From assembly GCF_022201045.2 (NCBI RefSeq), contig NC_068562.1, positions 17,669,001 to 17,733,000 of the forward strand: 64,000 nucleotides of DNA. The letters are read 5' to 3'. A program made the translations under genes and the position numbers. Below the pieces are notes generated by a model. It saw only the letters and a list, made by a program, of their open reading frames with translations. It made no database searches and had not been told where the DNA came from. Every line of letters begins with the position of its first letter. Positions within the stretch are counted from its first letter, which is position 1. The stretch comes from Citrus sinensis. Taxonomy: Eukaryota; Streptophyta; Magnoliopsida; Sapindales; Rutaceae. Positions 22,892 through 34,269 of this stretch are shown here, piece after piece.

Positions 22892-23174
22892 CTGATGTTT
22901 TTCTCATATGATAAATACTATCATTCATCCCAACATTTGTTTTTATAGATAACATTATTTGAAGAGTAGGGATATATGCATGTACGCACAGCTCTACTCC
23001 AATTAACATTGAATTTATTTAATTCACCACTTGCATCAGAAGTAATAAGATGTAATAACAAAGTTTACATTGGTGCTATGAGATAGTGTCACATCATCTC
23101 TCACATTAATTGAGACATAAACTTTGTATTAATGCCTATAAACATATCATCAGTGTTATTTGAAATTTTAAACA
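22892..23174. other. Gap between LINE and GDSL gene
   Basis: 3' flank of the minus-strand GDSL gene; it should hold its 3' UTR. No other feature seen. Confidence 0.4.
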
Positions 23175-25923
23175 TCAAAGCCGAGCTAGTTGACGAATAT
23201 CAATGGGATGAGTATCAGATGGAAGCAGGGAAACGTATGATCTTCCGGCAACAACCAAGTTGGCAGCCTCAGTCGGATGAGTTGCATCATAGAAAACTTC
23301 TAGAGCTCTTACAGGACATGGAGGGCTGAAAGGGATACATGTCAAAATACCACCATTATTTGCTATATTGGCAACCGAGCAGCAGGGATTTGGTCCCTGT
23401 AAGCCAGCTAATGGACCTGAAGAGATTCCATAAACGTTTACATAGATAAATTTGGCATCCTGGAGATTGTGATTCAGGTTATCGACCAGGGTTTTAAGCC
23501 GTGTGTTGAATTCTTGAACTGCCTTGTTTATGAAGTCTACACATAAAGAACCATTGGTGTCATATGTAGCAATGTTGGCGGGTGTACAACCAATTGGACC
23601 TATTCCGAATAGGGCTACCTTCCTTGCTCCATAGCTGTACAAAGTCTAGCACACAAAGAAAGAACCAGAAGTTTTGAAAAGAAATAATGCAAATTCCAAT
23701 TTACGAAAATCTGAAGTGAAATATCTGTTGAGAAATTACTAGATAGAAAATTTCAAGATTGGAGGTAAGGATCCAAATAATAGTATTTAAGTATTTAAAA
23801 TACCATCAAAATTATGTTAATTTTTTAGGATTTTTTTGCTCCAGTATAATTTTGAAATTCAAACAATACACTGGCAGATCCTAATGGCAGTAGTAATATA
23901 AACAAATAACTTTTAAGTATCGAAAGTAATGATATGGATGCTTTTGATAGTCTTTGCTTACATCTCGGACCAATTAGATGTTTAGCCTAAACTTTTTCGC
24001 TTAAATGACTTATCAATCTGAAAGGAAAGGAAGAATAGAGAACGTCTTTTTTTTTTTAATGCAGACACACTGTTAAGCTGTGTGGTTTAATAGAGTTAAT
24101 TTCCAATACGCTATAAAAACCATGTAGTTGAATAGTATTAAAAATTAACTTTATTAAACCACATGGCTGCATGAAAAAAAAAATGAGAGCGTTCACACGA
24201 CAAAAAAACTCTATGTTTGTGTATATAGACACACACACACAGATATATATATATAGGACAACCGAGATAGTAACCTTTAATTGCTGAGAATATTGTTCAA
24301 TGAGAAGTGCGGCATATTGGTCTGGCATGTGGAGGCGACTTGTAGGGTAAAATTGAGGCATCAAGTAGTTGTTAATGTAATCGTTGTTGCCAATTCCCAC
24401 TGTATAAATGCATTTGCTCAAGTTCTTTTCAGTTGATTTCTCATCGCCCAGTAGGCTTACTATGCGAGAGACTGTTGTTTTGTGATTAAGTAATTGCTTA
24501 CTGAAGCTAATTACAGTGCCCTGCCAGAATTTTTTTTTTTTTTCAAAACAAATTATAAATAAGTACATTTGACGAGCATATTAGTAATCGTAATGTACTT
24601 CATACTTATAATATTTCTTTTACCCAGGCACTAGAGTTACTGAATTCTTGCATGTATCGTATGCATACAAAAAATTAACTTATTAATTACCTTTTGAATA
24701 CTGAATCAATTACTGTTAGGAATCAGAAATGAAAATAAATCTTGATTTGAACTAATTACACAAAATTAGTTGAACACAAATCCTAATTCATTTGTTATAA
24801 TGATAAGACATACTTTTTTTTTTTTGGGAATAGGATAAGACATACTTTTAATAACTAACAACTACATTAAAGAAAGATATAAATCCAATTAAATATGTAT
24901 TTATTACACATGGAAGTCACATTCTTTTGTTCTTTTTCTTTTTTTCGTTTTTTCTTTTTTCCTTTGTGAAGGCTCTCGATAACCAAAATAATCTCAACGC
25001 TTAACTTGATCGTACCATGTATAGCCAATATTCACTAAATCCTAATAAAAAAATCTTTCTCAATCAACGCCATCCATAAGCCAAACCAAGGCAATTACAT
25101 AATGCATATATGACAAGTATCATTATCATTAATGACATGTATATACTTAAAAGTATCATATATAATTAATATGAAATCAAATTATGGAAGAAATTAATAA
25201 TTAATATATAATGAATTATTATTTTCCTTTTATGTAATCTATATATAAAGACACACACATCATGCATATGCAAATAAACTTTTAGATAAGATGGCCATAT
25301 GTATTATCTAATTCAGATATCAATATACACACATATTAACGTAATTGTATTTGTTAATAATGTCATAATGCTTACTAGGTTTTGTCCCGTTTCATCCCGA
25401 ATTCCAGCTCCTCCAGATGCGTAATTTACACCTTTCAGAATTTCTCGACAACTGGCAGTTGCGAAAGATGGAATGTACTCAACAAACCCCATAAGTTCAG
25501 CTGCAAAAACAAGATGACCCCAACATCATATGTGTGCGTGTGTGTGTGTGTGAGCGCGCGCGCTTTTAATTTGTACACTAATTATTAGAACGTGATGAAA
25601 CATCAGTTATTAGATTTCATTTATGGAACAAAAGAGAAAGAAAGAAGAAGACCTGTAATATCAGCAATGTTTCGACCATTCGAAAACCTCCCCGTTGGCC
25701 CTGTCGGAAAGTCAATCCCATACGGCAGATAATTGGCCTTAACATTGGTTTGGAGGGCATTGTTATTGCCATTATCGAGTAATGAATCTCCAAAAATGAA
25801 GTAACATGGCACTTGTTGCTCTCCATCAACCCTGCTTATAGTTGACAAGTTCAATATTATCATCAACACTATTACTAGTGCTAGATGCCACGTTTTTGTT
25901 CCCATGGTCATGCTCATTACCAA
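23175..25923 (-). CDS. GDSL esterase/lipase, secreted
   Basis: A serine hydrolase of the plant GDSL lipase family, expected to cleave esters of lipids or cell-wall/cuticle components outside the cell. Four exons on the minus strand: 25923-25653, 25500-25376, 24520-24275 and 23645-23175. All introns are GT-AG and the joined frame gives 370 residues, the usual family length. Residues 1-34 look like a signal peptide (MGTKTWHLALVIVLMIIL). Block I FIFGDSLLDNGNNN carries the nucleophile Ser47. Exon 2 gives the conserved GVNYASGGAGIRDETGQNL. Block III GIGNNDYIN has its Asn near 178. Block V YDATHPTEAAN supplies Asp334 and His337. All catalytic positions are intact, unlike the partial copy at 2821-4050. 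The start at 25923 is the first Met; Met5 or Met7 are possible. The exact substrate cannot be told from sequence. Confidence 0.93.
25530..25563. repeat. Alternating purine-pyrimidine tract (GT)n(GC)n in GDSL intron 1
   Basis: GTGTGCGTGTGTGTGTGTG followed by AGCGCGCGCGC, inside the intron between exons 1 and 2 of the GDSL gene. Length-variable microsatellite; alternating GC/GT runs can adopt Z-DNA. Confidence 0.75.
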
Positions 25924-26060
25924 GATCAGAACAAATCCAAACGTATAGAAATTATTGAAGTTGAGATGTACAAGAAAGTACGACTATGCACGTCTATGGA
26001 AAAAAGTATAATAGAAGTTGGATATCGAATCTTTTGAAATCAGAAAATAATATTAATAAT

Positions 26061-26368
26061 CAATGGGCCTTTGATCCAGTGGAAGAACCCTTACACTTAC
26101 AATGTTGAGTGCAAGGGTTCGAGACTCCGTAAAAACATTTATGGGGGTTATTTACAATTCTCCCTCAATTATCAAATAATTGAGTGGAGCCAGTCTATCC
26201 CTCACGAAATGTGAGTGAAGTGGACAGCTCTCGAATATTTGAGAGGGTTTGAAGAATTTGGGCAACGTTTCAGAGGAGTACACGCCACGAAGAATGTCTC
26301 AATTGTAGAATGTATTTATAAATATTAATTGTAATACCTACAGTCATGTATAACAGTATTCAAAAAAA
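26061..26368 (+). mobile_element. tRNA-derived SINE with 19-bp target duplication
   Basis: The 308-bp unit begins with a tRNA-like head containing a box A (TTGATCCAGTGG, about 26071-26082) and a box B (GGGTTCGAGACTCC, about 26117-26130) of an internal RNA polymerase III promoter. A body with no open frame follows, ending in about eight A residues. A perfect 19-bp direct repeat AGAAAATAATATTAATAAT flanks it (26042-26060 and 26369-26387), the signature of LINE-assisted retroposition. It lies upstream of the GDSL gene start, about 140 bp away, so it may be part of that gene's promoter region. Confidence 0.88.
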
Positions 26369-26958
26369 AGAAAATAATATTAATAATATTATTGTAGTGG
26401 GTTAATAAGGATATATCGGAAAAAGATTATGTATAATTAGGCCAAAAAAGTTGTTTTAGTAGTTAAAGATAAACAAAATTTGTTGGTTAAGGGAAATAAA
26501 TTAAATTATAGCCAATAATTATTGGTGAAAGAAAATGATGCTTTGAGGATCAGTGAAGATCTGGCTCTACAGAAAAATCCAGCTATGTATTTCATTTATA
26601 AAGTACCTTTATGAAACTCGTTGCATCTTGCCAGCTTATTCTTGTTTGTTTATTCATTTTAGACTTTTAGTTGTTTTAATATGAGAGTATTAATTTCAAA
26701 TAATAATAGTAGGATGAGACTATTGACTAAGAAAGCTGGCTAGGTAGCCAGTCCAGCAGGACAAGAAATTCCAAAAAATAATTTTTAATGTATCTTCGAA
26801 TGATGAAGAAATTGGCATTAATATTTTTTTTTTTAGGGTGCAAGTAATCAGTCATCTAATGATCAGATAAAAATCAACCAGTTGACTCAACTTTTGTTGT
26901 GTTCTATGACTCCTCCATTTGAAGATATCTGTCTAAGTAATACAAAACGGCATAACAT

Positions 26959-27029
26959 GCACCAGTGGTCTAGCGGTAGGGTAAGGCCCTGCCAGGGTAT
27001 AGACCCGGATTCGATTCCCGGCTGGTGTA
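26959..27029 (+). tRNA. tRNA-Gly(GCC)-like sequence, probably a pseudogene or SINE head
   Basis: 71 nt align along their whole length with plant tRNA-Gly(GCC): acceptor GCACCAG pairing with CTGGTGT (one G-T), box A TGGTCTAGCGGTAGG, anticodon loop CTGCCAG with GCC, and box B GATTCGATTCCC. Several changes weaken the fold: a mismatch in the anticodon stem, an A-C pair closing the T stem, and a wobble first acceptor pair. About 110 bp of non-coding sequence follows to a T-rich stretch near 27138 (TTTTGATTTTTTT). This could mark a second SINE, but I found no target duplication. A functional tRNA gene is not excluded. Confidence 0.5.
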
Positions 27030-27149
27030 CTCGTGATGGAGCGATGAAGTTAACTCACAAGTAATGGATGGGTCCATTACCACCGTCCGATAACTTGGCG
27101 ACAGCAAGTGCCGTCTGAGCTCTAAATATTTTGATTTTTTTAGGTTGTA

Positions 27150-30100
27150 TCTGTTGCATTATTAAATTGAGGGATTAAATATTACTTTATCTAAATCTAG
27201 TCCAATCCATTTCAATCTAATTATATTTTCATCCACTTCAATTATTAGGGTTTACTCATACCTTTCATACGACAACCTATAAATAAAACCATAAATTCAA
27301 GTACGATTAATGATATTTGACCTTTTAATTTATTTCATTAAACCTAAATTTTTAATTAAATTATTTATTTTCATAATTACTCTTGTTAAAATTAAAATAT
27401 CTATTCTTTTTTTTCCTTTCTTAGTCATTTCTTTGTCTCTTTCAAACATCACATTATCCCCACTACCTATCTTCATCACCAACGAGTTCATTGTCACCAT
27501 CACTCACCACCATCAATCCATCACTATCTGCTATACAGGATGGATTTTATTGGTACAGTTTTATTTAAATTTTGTGAATAAGTGGTGGGATCGATTTTAT
27601 CGCCGAATAAAAGTGAAGTGTAACATATGCAAACTTGCTTTATAATCTTTTATTTATTAAGCGTTGAAAGCCCAATGATTCCTTATAAATAAGTCCGAAA
27701 AAATAGAATATGCTAAAAAAAAAAAAAAGCGCTAACCATTTTTTACACGAGAAGCCATGGGCATGAAAGAAAGAAAATGGGAAAATTTTCAAGGTTTGGG
27801 GATTTTGCCAAGAATTAAATATGGATCTTACACAACTAAATTAGAGAAATTATTTTAAAGTATTTTAACCGCTAAATTTATTTGGGAACATGCATTAAGA
27901 AGGAACTTAAGTGTAGGAAGTGTACAGAGAAGATTTGAGAGTGAGAAAAGTGATTCAAGCTTTCAAGTTGGATTGATTTCTCACCAAAGAGAGAAAGATT
28001 TCTATCATTCTATGAATATTTATATTGAATACATGGGAATGAAGTTAATTTAAAGTTTTATTTAAAGTTAGGGTGTCCATCAAATGCATACAATTGGTCC
28101 AAATCTAAATTTTGTAACTAGTAGATTATTTTAGGTGCATAAAGGCACCAACAAGGCATTGTAGAGTTAGAGACGCGCAGCCCTTAGTATTTCTCGTAAA
28201 CCTAGTCTTGAGTTTTCTCAATTTTGTAAAGTAATCATACCATCTCCTTGATTTAAGAAGAGCTGCGAACAAGATTCAGTCTACAGAAGTAGTCAATAAT
28301 TGAGCTTGAGAGTTGTAGTTGTGAGTAGAATATACTTAACTTACATTTTATATTTTCCTTATGATTTTAATTTTAATAAAGTAAAGCATGTTTACAAACC
28401 AATATTTGATAATTCGATTAAGTTTTCTACAAATAGATTTTACTTGCATATTGATGTGTTTCTTGAGGCGTGATAAATGAGGATTTTTTTAATTTTAGAC
28501 GCATGAGTATATTTTAGTAAAAAGAAATATAGATTTAAACTATTTTTAAAATACTTATATACATGTGTAAAAAAATTTGTTTTAAAAAATCATTTGACAG
28601 TATCCTTTTCCCCGAGATACAGAGATGAGAATAGAGATGCAGTTATACACATTCAATTATTGAGATACAATTAAGCTAGAAGTCTTTGGGTCTATCTGAA
28701 TACACACAAAGCTTTGAGTCTCGTGACTGAACACTTTTGCCCTTTAGGGGCCATCTTATGCACACGATATGATGAGATTGGATAAGATATATGAGAAATC
28801 ACGAAATTGGTTTGTCGATTATAGCTTCAGGAATGCCAGTACACTTTTAATTTGTCATTGTACCACCTGTGTTAGGTTTGGTATGACAAGTTTATTCACC
28901 TAAGCACTTATCATATACATATGTTATTTCTTGATATGAGTTTCATCATTATTACGTATAGCATCATATATTTGTTTTTAATGTTAGTTACTTAATTTAA
29001 AGTTAAAACAATTTCTTACGTTTATACATATAGTTTGAAGAAATTGTATATTACAATAATATAATAATTTTAAAGTATGTTTATTTTCCAAACCTATTAT
29101 CCATTTACCAAATTTTATACTCACCTGTTTCACTATTTTTTCTCCCTATGGGAGGTTTCAGGTACACCACCCAACCTAGCCACTATAGTTATTTTGAGTT
29201 TCGCCCACATGATGGTACAAGGAGACATAGATGATATTATTAGGTATTTTGATCATCTTATTTTTGGATTGTCTAATTATACTATGATTGGATAAATCAT
29301 TATGTATGGTGGCATTAGCGACAATATAATCTTTTAATACTTTAGAGATGTCAGGTGATATTTGGATGAGATCATTTAATTATATTATTTATATGGTTAA
29401 GAAGATTAATCAATAAAGTTGATTGAATATTGGATTAATTTAAGAGTGCTTATTTTATAAATTTGCAGGTTAGAAATATAACAAAAAATATAAGAGAGAT
29501 TACACAAACTTTTAGGTAAAAATTCTTATTGATAAAATTTTTAGTCTTGTTAAATATTGGATGGACTCGCCTTAAGAGTTTAGGGAAAGTTGTTTATGAA
29601 GTTAGTAAACAAGTTACAGTGGAAAATCTTTGCCTTGATGAAGAAAGAAGTGAACCAGAAGAAGCATATACTACATACTAATATGCCTTCATCATCTATT
29701 TTGTTCGTGCTTATGTCGTGTCGTGCTTGTGTTGTGCCTCATGAGCATGTCTCACAATCCTTTGAGCTTGATCTTAAATGAATCACTCTGACTTTCAAGA
29801 GTTGTTATCATCAAAACTAAGATTTGCATGACTCTTTGGGTCAACAAAGGATTTTATCAAGCCAAATGTAGGTTAAAACTATAAATTGGTTAAAAGCTAG
29901 ATAAAAGTTAAGTTAGTTAACAATTTATGGTGGAAAATTAAATTGCCTTGTAAATAAAAAAGAAGTGCATTAGAACAAGCATATAATATATACTAAAATG
30001 TCATTATCATTCATTGTGTTCGTGCTTGTACCATATTGTGTCATGCTATGTCTTGTGTTGTCCAGCTCATTGGACATCTCTAATAATGTAAATGAGTAAA

Positions 30101-30226
30101 GCAACCCAATCCAATTCAACCAAGGAAAAGACGAGTTCTTTGATATATTCAAAGATTAAAAAAAAATTATGAAAAGAGTTACAAGAACGGGGAGTGAATT
30201 GAAGAGATAATTGTCACAAAGATCCA
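27150..30226. other. Degenerate repeat-rich DNA, no gene recognised
   Basis: AT-rich with short unrelated open frames. 28140-28330 and 28730-29330 are less AT-biased and look like fragments of old retroelements (for example CTCCCTATGGGAGGTTTCAGG at about 29142), but no coding domain could be named. Two diverged direct copies sharing GAAGCATATA/CAAGCATATA and GTGTTCGTGCTTGT-type stretches occur at about 29600-29770 and 29930-30090. Confidence 0.45.
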
Positions 30227-30455
30227 AGTTCTACAAGTGAGTCAAGCCACCGAGTCGACTCAAGATGGTCTCATTCAAGCCATTATTTGACAAATCAAAA
30301 GTTGTGTTGAGATGATTTCCAGGAAAGTTAGATGATCGAATTGACTCAAGATAAAACAACTTATTTTCATCTAGAGACAATGGTTCCAGTCGTTTAAGGT
30401 TAGATATTTGAGAAGAGAACAAGTTTACCAAAGAGAAGGTTTTAGGAAAGATCAA
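30227..30455 (-). pseudogene. Leucine-rich-repeat receptor fragment
   Basis: A minus-strand frame of about 74 residues shows two to three plant LRR units: FSSQISNLKRLEPLSLDENK, then a broken unit with FPGN, then TFDLSNNGLNETILSRLGG. This is the extracellular repeat type of receptor-like kinases and receptor-like proteins (LxxLxxLxLxxN with a following N/G). No signal peptide, transmembrane segment or kinase lies nearby. Short tandem duplications flank it at about 30437-30500 (32 bp) and 30628-30675 (26 bp). Confidence 0.6.
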
Positions 30456-30934
30456 GGACTATGAGACAAGGTTTTAGGAAAGATTAAGGACTCTGAGACA
30501 TAAAAGAGAGAAGAGGAAAACAGAAATAGGGCCTTTGAATAATAGAACCAATGAGATTACTCAACCAAGTTGGCAAGTAACAATAGCCCAATGACAATAT
30601 GGGTTCATTTTGTTCAATGAAAGAATCTTTTGGTAGTTTTCAAGTGAAGAAGCTTTTGGTAGTTTTCAAGTGAGTCTCTAAAAGAAAAGAGATTTTCTTT
30701 CTAAATATTGGTAGTAATGGACTAATGGCGAACTAATTAAAGTAGTATTAGTATAAAAAAAATTAGATCTATTTTATAAGTGTAGGCAGATTATTATCCT
30801 AAATTAATTAAACTAATTAATTTAAGTGCAAGTAATAAAAATGATAGAAAATAATGCATACAAAAATCTTTACATGGTTCAAAAAATAATCCTTTATCCG
30901 TGTGGACACATCTAGATATTATGGAGTTCACTAA

Positions 30935-31615
30935 TGGTGCATTTACTTTTAGAATTGGAGAATCAAGATTTGGAATCGGAATCATTGCAACATTTACTTT
31001 ACAAAATAGAGATGGGAATGAGAATCGTTTGAGTAGGGTCCATAGGAGAATAAGAGTATGATCTCTGGAGAACTTGGGAATCAAACTCATTTCTGGATCT
31101 AGCATTTTTACCCCACAAAAATTTCATAACTCCAATTTTGTTCTCAATTAAAAAAAAAGAAATTCAAAACCAACAACCATTGTTAATTGAAACAAAGAGC
31201 CACAACTATTGTATGTTGGTCATTGAATGCAGAAGAGCCTCACACCACTACAAATCATTAGCCTTGTGCCCTACAAATTGTCACTAATCATCAGCCTCAC
31301 ACTAGATTAGACCATCGCTGATTGTCAAAGATGTGATTGTGATGATGTTGATGAATATTGATGATGAGATTGATTATGCTGATGAATGCTAATGATGAGA
31401 TTGATGATGTCAATGAATGTTGATGGCATTGATGATGCTGCATCATCAGATTTGATAAGGGAGTCGCAGCAGCTAAAAGATGTAGTGCTGAGCTTGAGAT
31501 GTGATTTTGATGGTGATGATTAAGAAGAAATTGTGATTAATCATAATGAAAAAGAAAAGTTGTTTGTATTATTATTACTATAGTTATTTTTTAATAATAA
31601 TAATCACAAATTTTC

Positions 31616-31649
<34 letters not shown>

Positions 31650-31898
31650 TTTTAATATAAAATCACATATATTATAATAAATAATAACAACAACAACAAT
31701 TAACTAAAGGTATTTAAGTAATTGGAAAATATCTATTCTAATTTGAGAACAAAGTAAACACTACATTAAGAGTACAACTCATTCCCATTACGATTCCTAC
31801 AATTAAAGTAAACAACTTATGTTTATTCCCATTACCCATTCGATGCCAACCCATTTTAATTCTGGTCTATTTTGATTACTAATTAGTAAACGCACCAT
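30935..31898. mobile_element. MITE-like element, PIF/Harbinger-like ends
   Basis: The left end TGGTGCATTTACTTTTAG and the right end (reverse complement TGGTGCGTTTACTAATTAG) are inverted repeats of a type seen in plant PIF/Harbinger elements. The following segments also contain paired AATGGGAATGAG/CTCATTCCCATT-type sequence (about 31011 and 31768). No transposase frame. The interior has a degenerate (GATGAT)n-like region at 31320-31450 and an (AAT)n run at about 31615-31650. Target duplication is unclear, so boundaries are approximate. Confidence 0.55.
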
Positions 31899-34269
31899 TA
31901 GTATATAAAGATTAAAACTTATCGGACTTACACAACGTAAGACTTCATCTTATATTTTGTTGCAATATTATTGAATCAACTTAGCAAAAACTTACAAATC
32001 CACCTTATTTTAAAAATGGAAAATGATATATGTACTAAGCTTATTAAAGCTTGAGAAGACCGAAAGGACATCACTGAGTATGTTTTGGAATTTTAATGAG
32101 TCTCACGTGTTTTTTCATGTGATAAAGAGTAAAAATAAAATAAAATAAAATTCAGCCAAAAAATCCCCTAATCCATGATCTTCCAAATTGTTCCCCAAAC
32201 CCAAAATCGCAGAATTCCTTATACCCAAATCACTCTACAACACCATTCTAGCTTCTTCACTTGTCATCACCATCTAAGTATGTTTTATTTTTATTTTTTA
32301 TTTTTGTGGTATTTTATTTGTAGGGTGATGGCTTTTGTTTGATAGCATTTTATCTTGATCTTTCATGAAAATTTTAAATTGATGATGGCTTTAATTTTGT
32401 ATAAGCTTTTTGAGTGTTGAAAAATGTACATTGAATATTTTATATAGCTGAATTTTATAGTAGTAAAAAGTTGCAATTTTGTGTTCTTTGTATTGAAATT
32501 TTTCTAGCCAGCATATGATTGCCTAATTGATGATAGTTTTATGTTTGCCAACTCCAATAGTCTCTTAATCACAATGTTATCTAGCACAAGTGAACTTTAA
32601 ACTCACTACAAGTATGTGAAAAAATATGGTAATCATAAGGAGTTGTTAAATGTAATAACTTTGAATGCGCAGAAGACCGAAAGAATAGCAAAGAGAAAAT
32701 TGACTTCTTAGAAAGTTAGCATTGCAGATAGAATGATTATCTATTAAATTTCAGTTATTTCATAAAGAACTTGAATGGATGCTACAATGTGAACTGCTAA
32801 GGTGATTGTTCAAAAATGAACTATGAACAAAATGGACAACAATGGAAATTTCATTAAAAGAATTGTAGTGGTTATTGTACTATGTTTTCTATTTAATTGT
32901 TATTTCTAGTTGTTTGAATTTGAACTTATGTATTAGATAAAGATTTGTTTAGACCAAACTTAATATATGTCTTAGTGAATATAGTTGATCTTCATGTGGT
33001 TTCTTTTTGTTCTTAATCCTGCTCTATTCATAGAGCATGTGAAATCTGCCTCAGTTGTTTGTTTGAGCTTGACCTAGAAACTAATATATTATAGGCACTT
33101 CATCAACATTTGTTTCCCCATTATCTTTCATTTTCTTAATCGCTTTGGAAAATTTCTTTGGAAAGACAACAAGAAGTTCTTTAGAAAATCTTAGGCGATA
33201 CATTTTTTAAACACTACTTTTGCACAACAATATACATGTATATAAACACCACTTTCGTAGCTACATTACCCAAAAAATTCAAATTACAATTTAACATCAT
33301 CAAGCATCATATCCATTATAAATGTTTCATTATCAATTAAAAAATAAATTATAATATTTGAAATATTATCCAAAGCACATTACATCACTTTTACGGTAAC
33401 TTTATTAAAAAAAATCGAAAATATACCAGCATGTAAACATCACTTTTGCATCAACAAAAGACTCCACACAAACACCACATGAAGAATCTTTTATTCACTA
33501 GTTAGAAGTTTACTTTCAAAGTTATCTTTCTTACATTGCTAAACTAATAGTTGTTAAAAATTCATATATTGAATTCCTCTAGAAGTCATCCAAGACTCCA
33601 AATAAGGCATCATAGTGGCGTGTGGAAGGAGTGGCTGTGGTTTTATATTGTAAAGTAAATAACCAAATTATTTCTATTAGAATTTACAATAACTAAACAT
33701 AAAGCCATAAAATACCAAACTCCACTTACAAAGTGATTATCGTGGTAAACAATAGATGACTAGCATCCCTAGTACCTACAGAAAACATTAAATTACAAAG
33801 AAAATGTATAATTATAGTACATATTAACTTTAATGAATCAAAAGATAGGATAAATAGTTCTCTTTACTATAGTGCTCTCTTGTACTAGATTCCAATAACT
33901 ACTTCAAAAAATGGAATGTTCCCTTGTGATTTCTATAAATTATAGAAAATAAATTAAGTATAAATAGTCGACTCAAATGACTCTAATGCATAAACTTCCT
34001 CAACACTAATGCTTATGGTTTAACTTTACTTTTCTTTTATTGATATATTTTCAATGGAATGTTTCCTTGTGGTTCCTAAATATAAATAAACAAATGACAT
34101 TTCAATTCAAATGACTCTATTGTATGAAATTACCTCAACATTTATGCTTGATGGTACTACTTTCTTTGTCTTTTATTTACCTTTCTTACAAATAGTTTAT
34201 TCTTTTCTATTGCAAATTTCGAGTTGCTATTGGACCAAGTATGTTTGTAGAATTTTCGATATTGACAAT
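31899..34269. other. Intergenic, no gene recognised
   Basis: AT-rich. 32170-32280 is a cytosine-rich, leader-like stretch ending in a possible GTATGT donor (about 32277), but no coding exon follows that I can identify. 33560-33650 (minus) reads PSTRHYDALFGVLDDF, possibly a remnant of the C-terminal exon of the FAR1-type pseudogene next to it. Confidence 0.35.

Noticed and set aside
27310..27645. 111-residue plus-strand frame
   Set aside because: AT-rich hydrophobic low-complexity reading with no conserved motif, no neighbouring exons and no leader.
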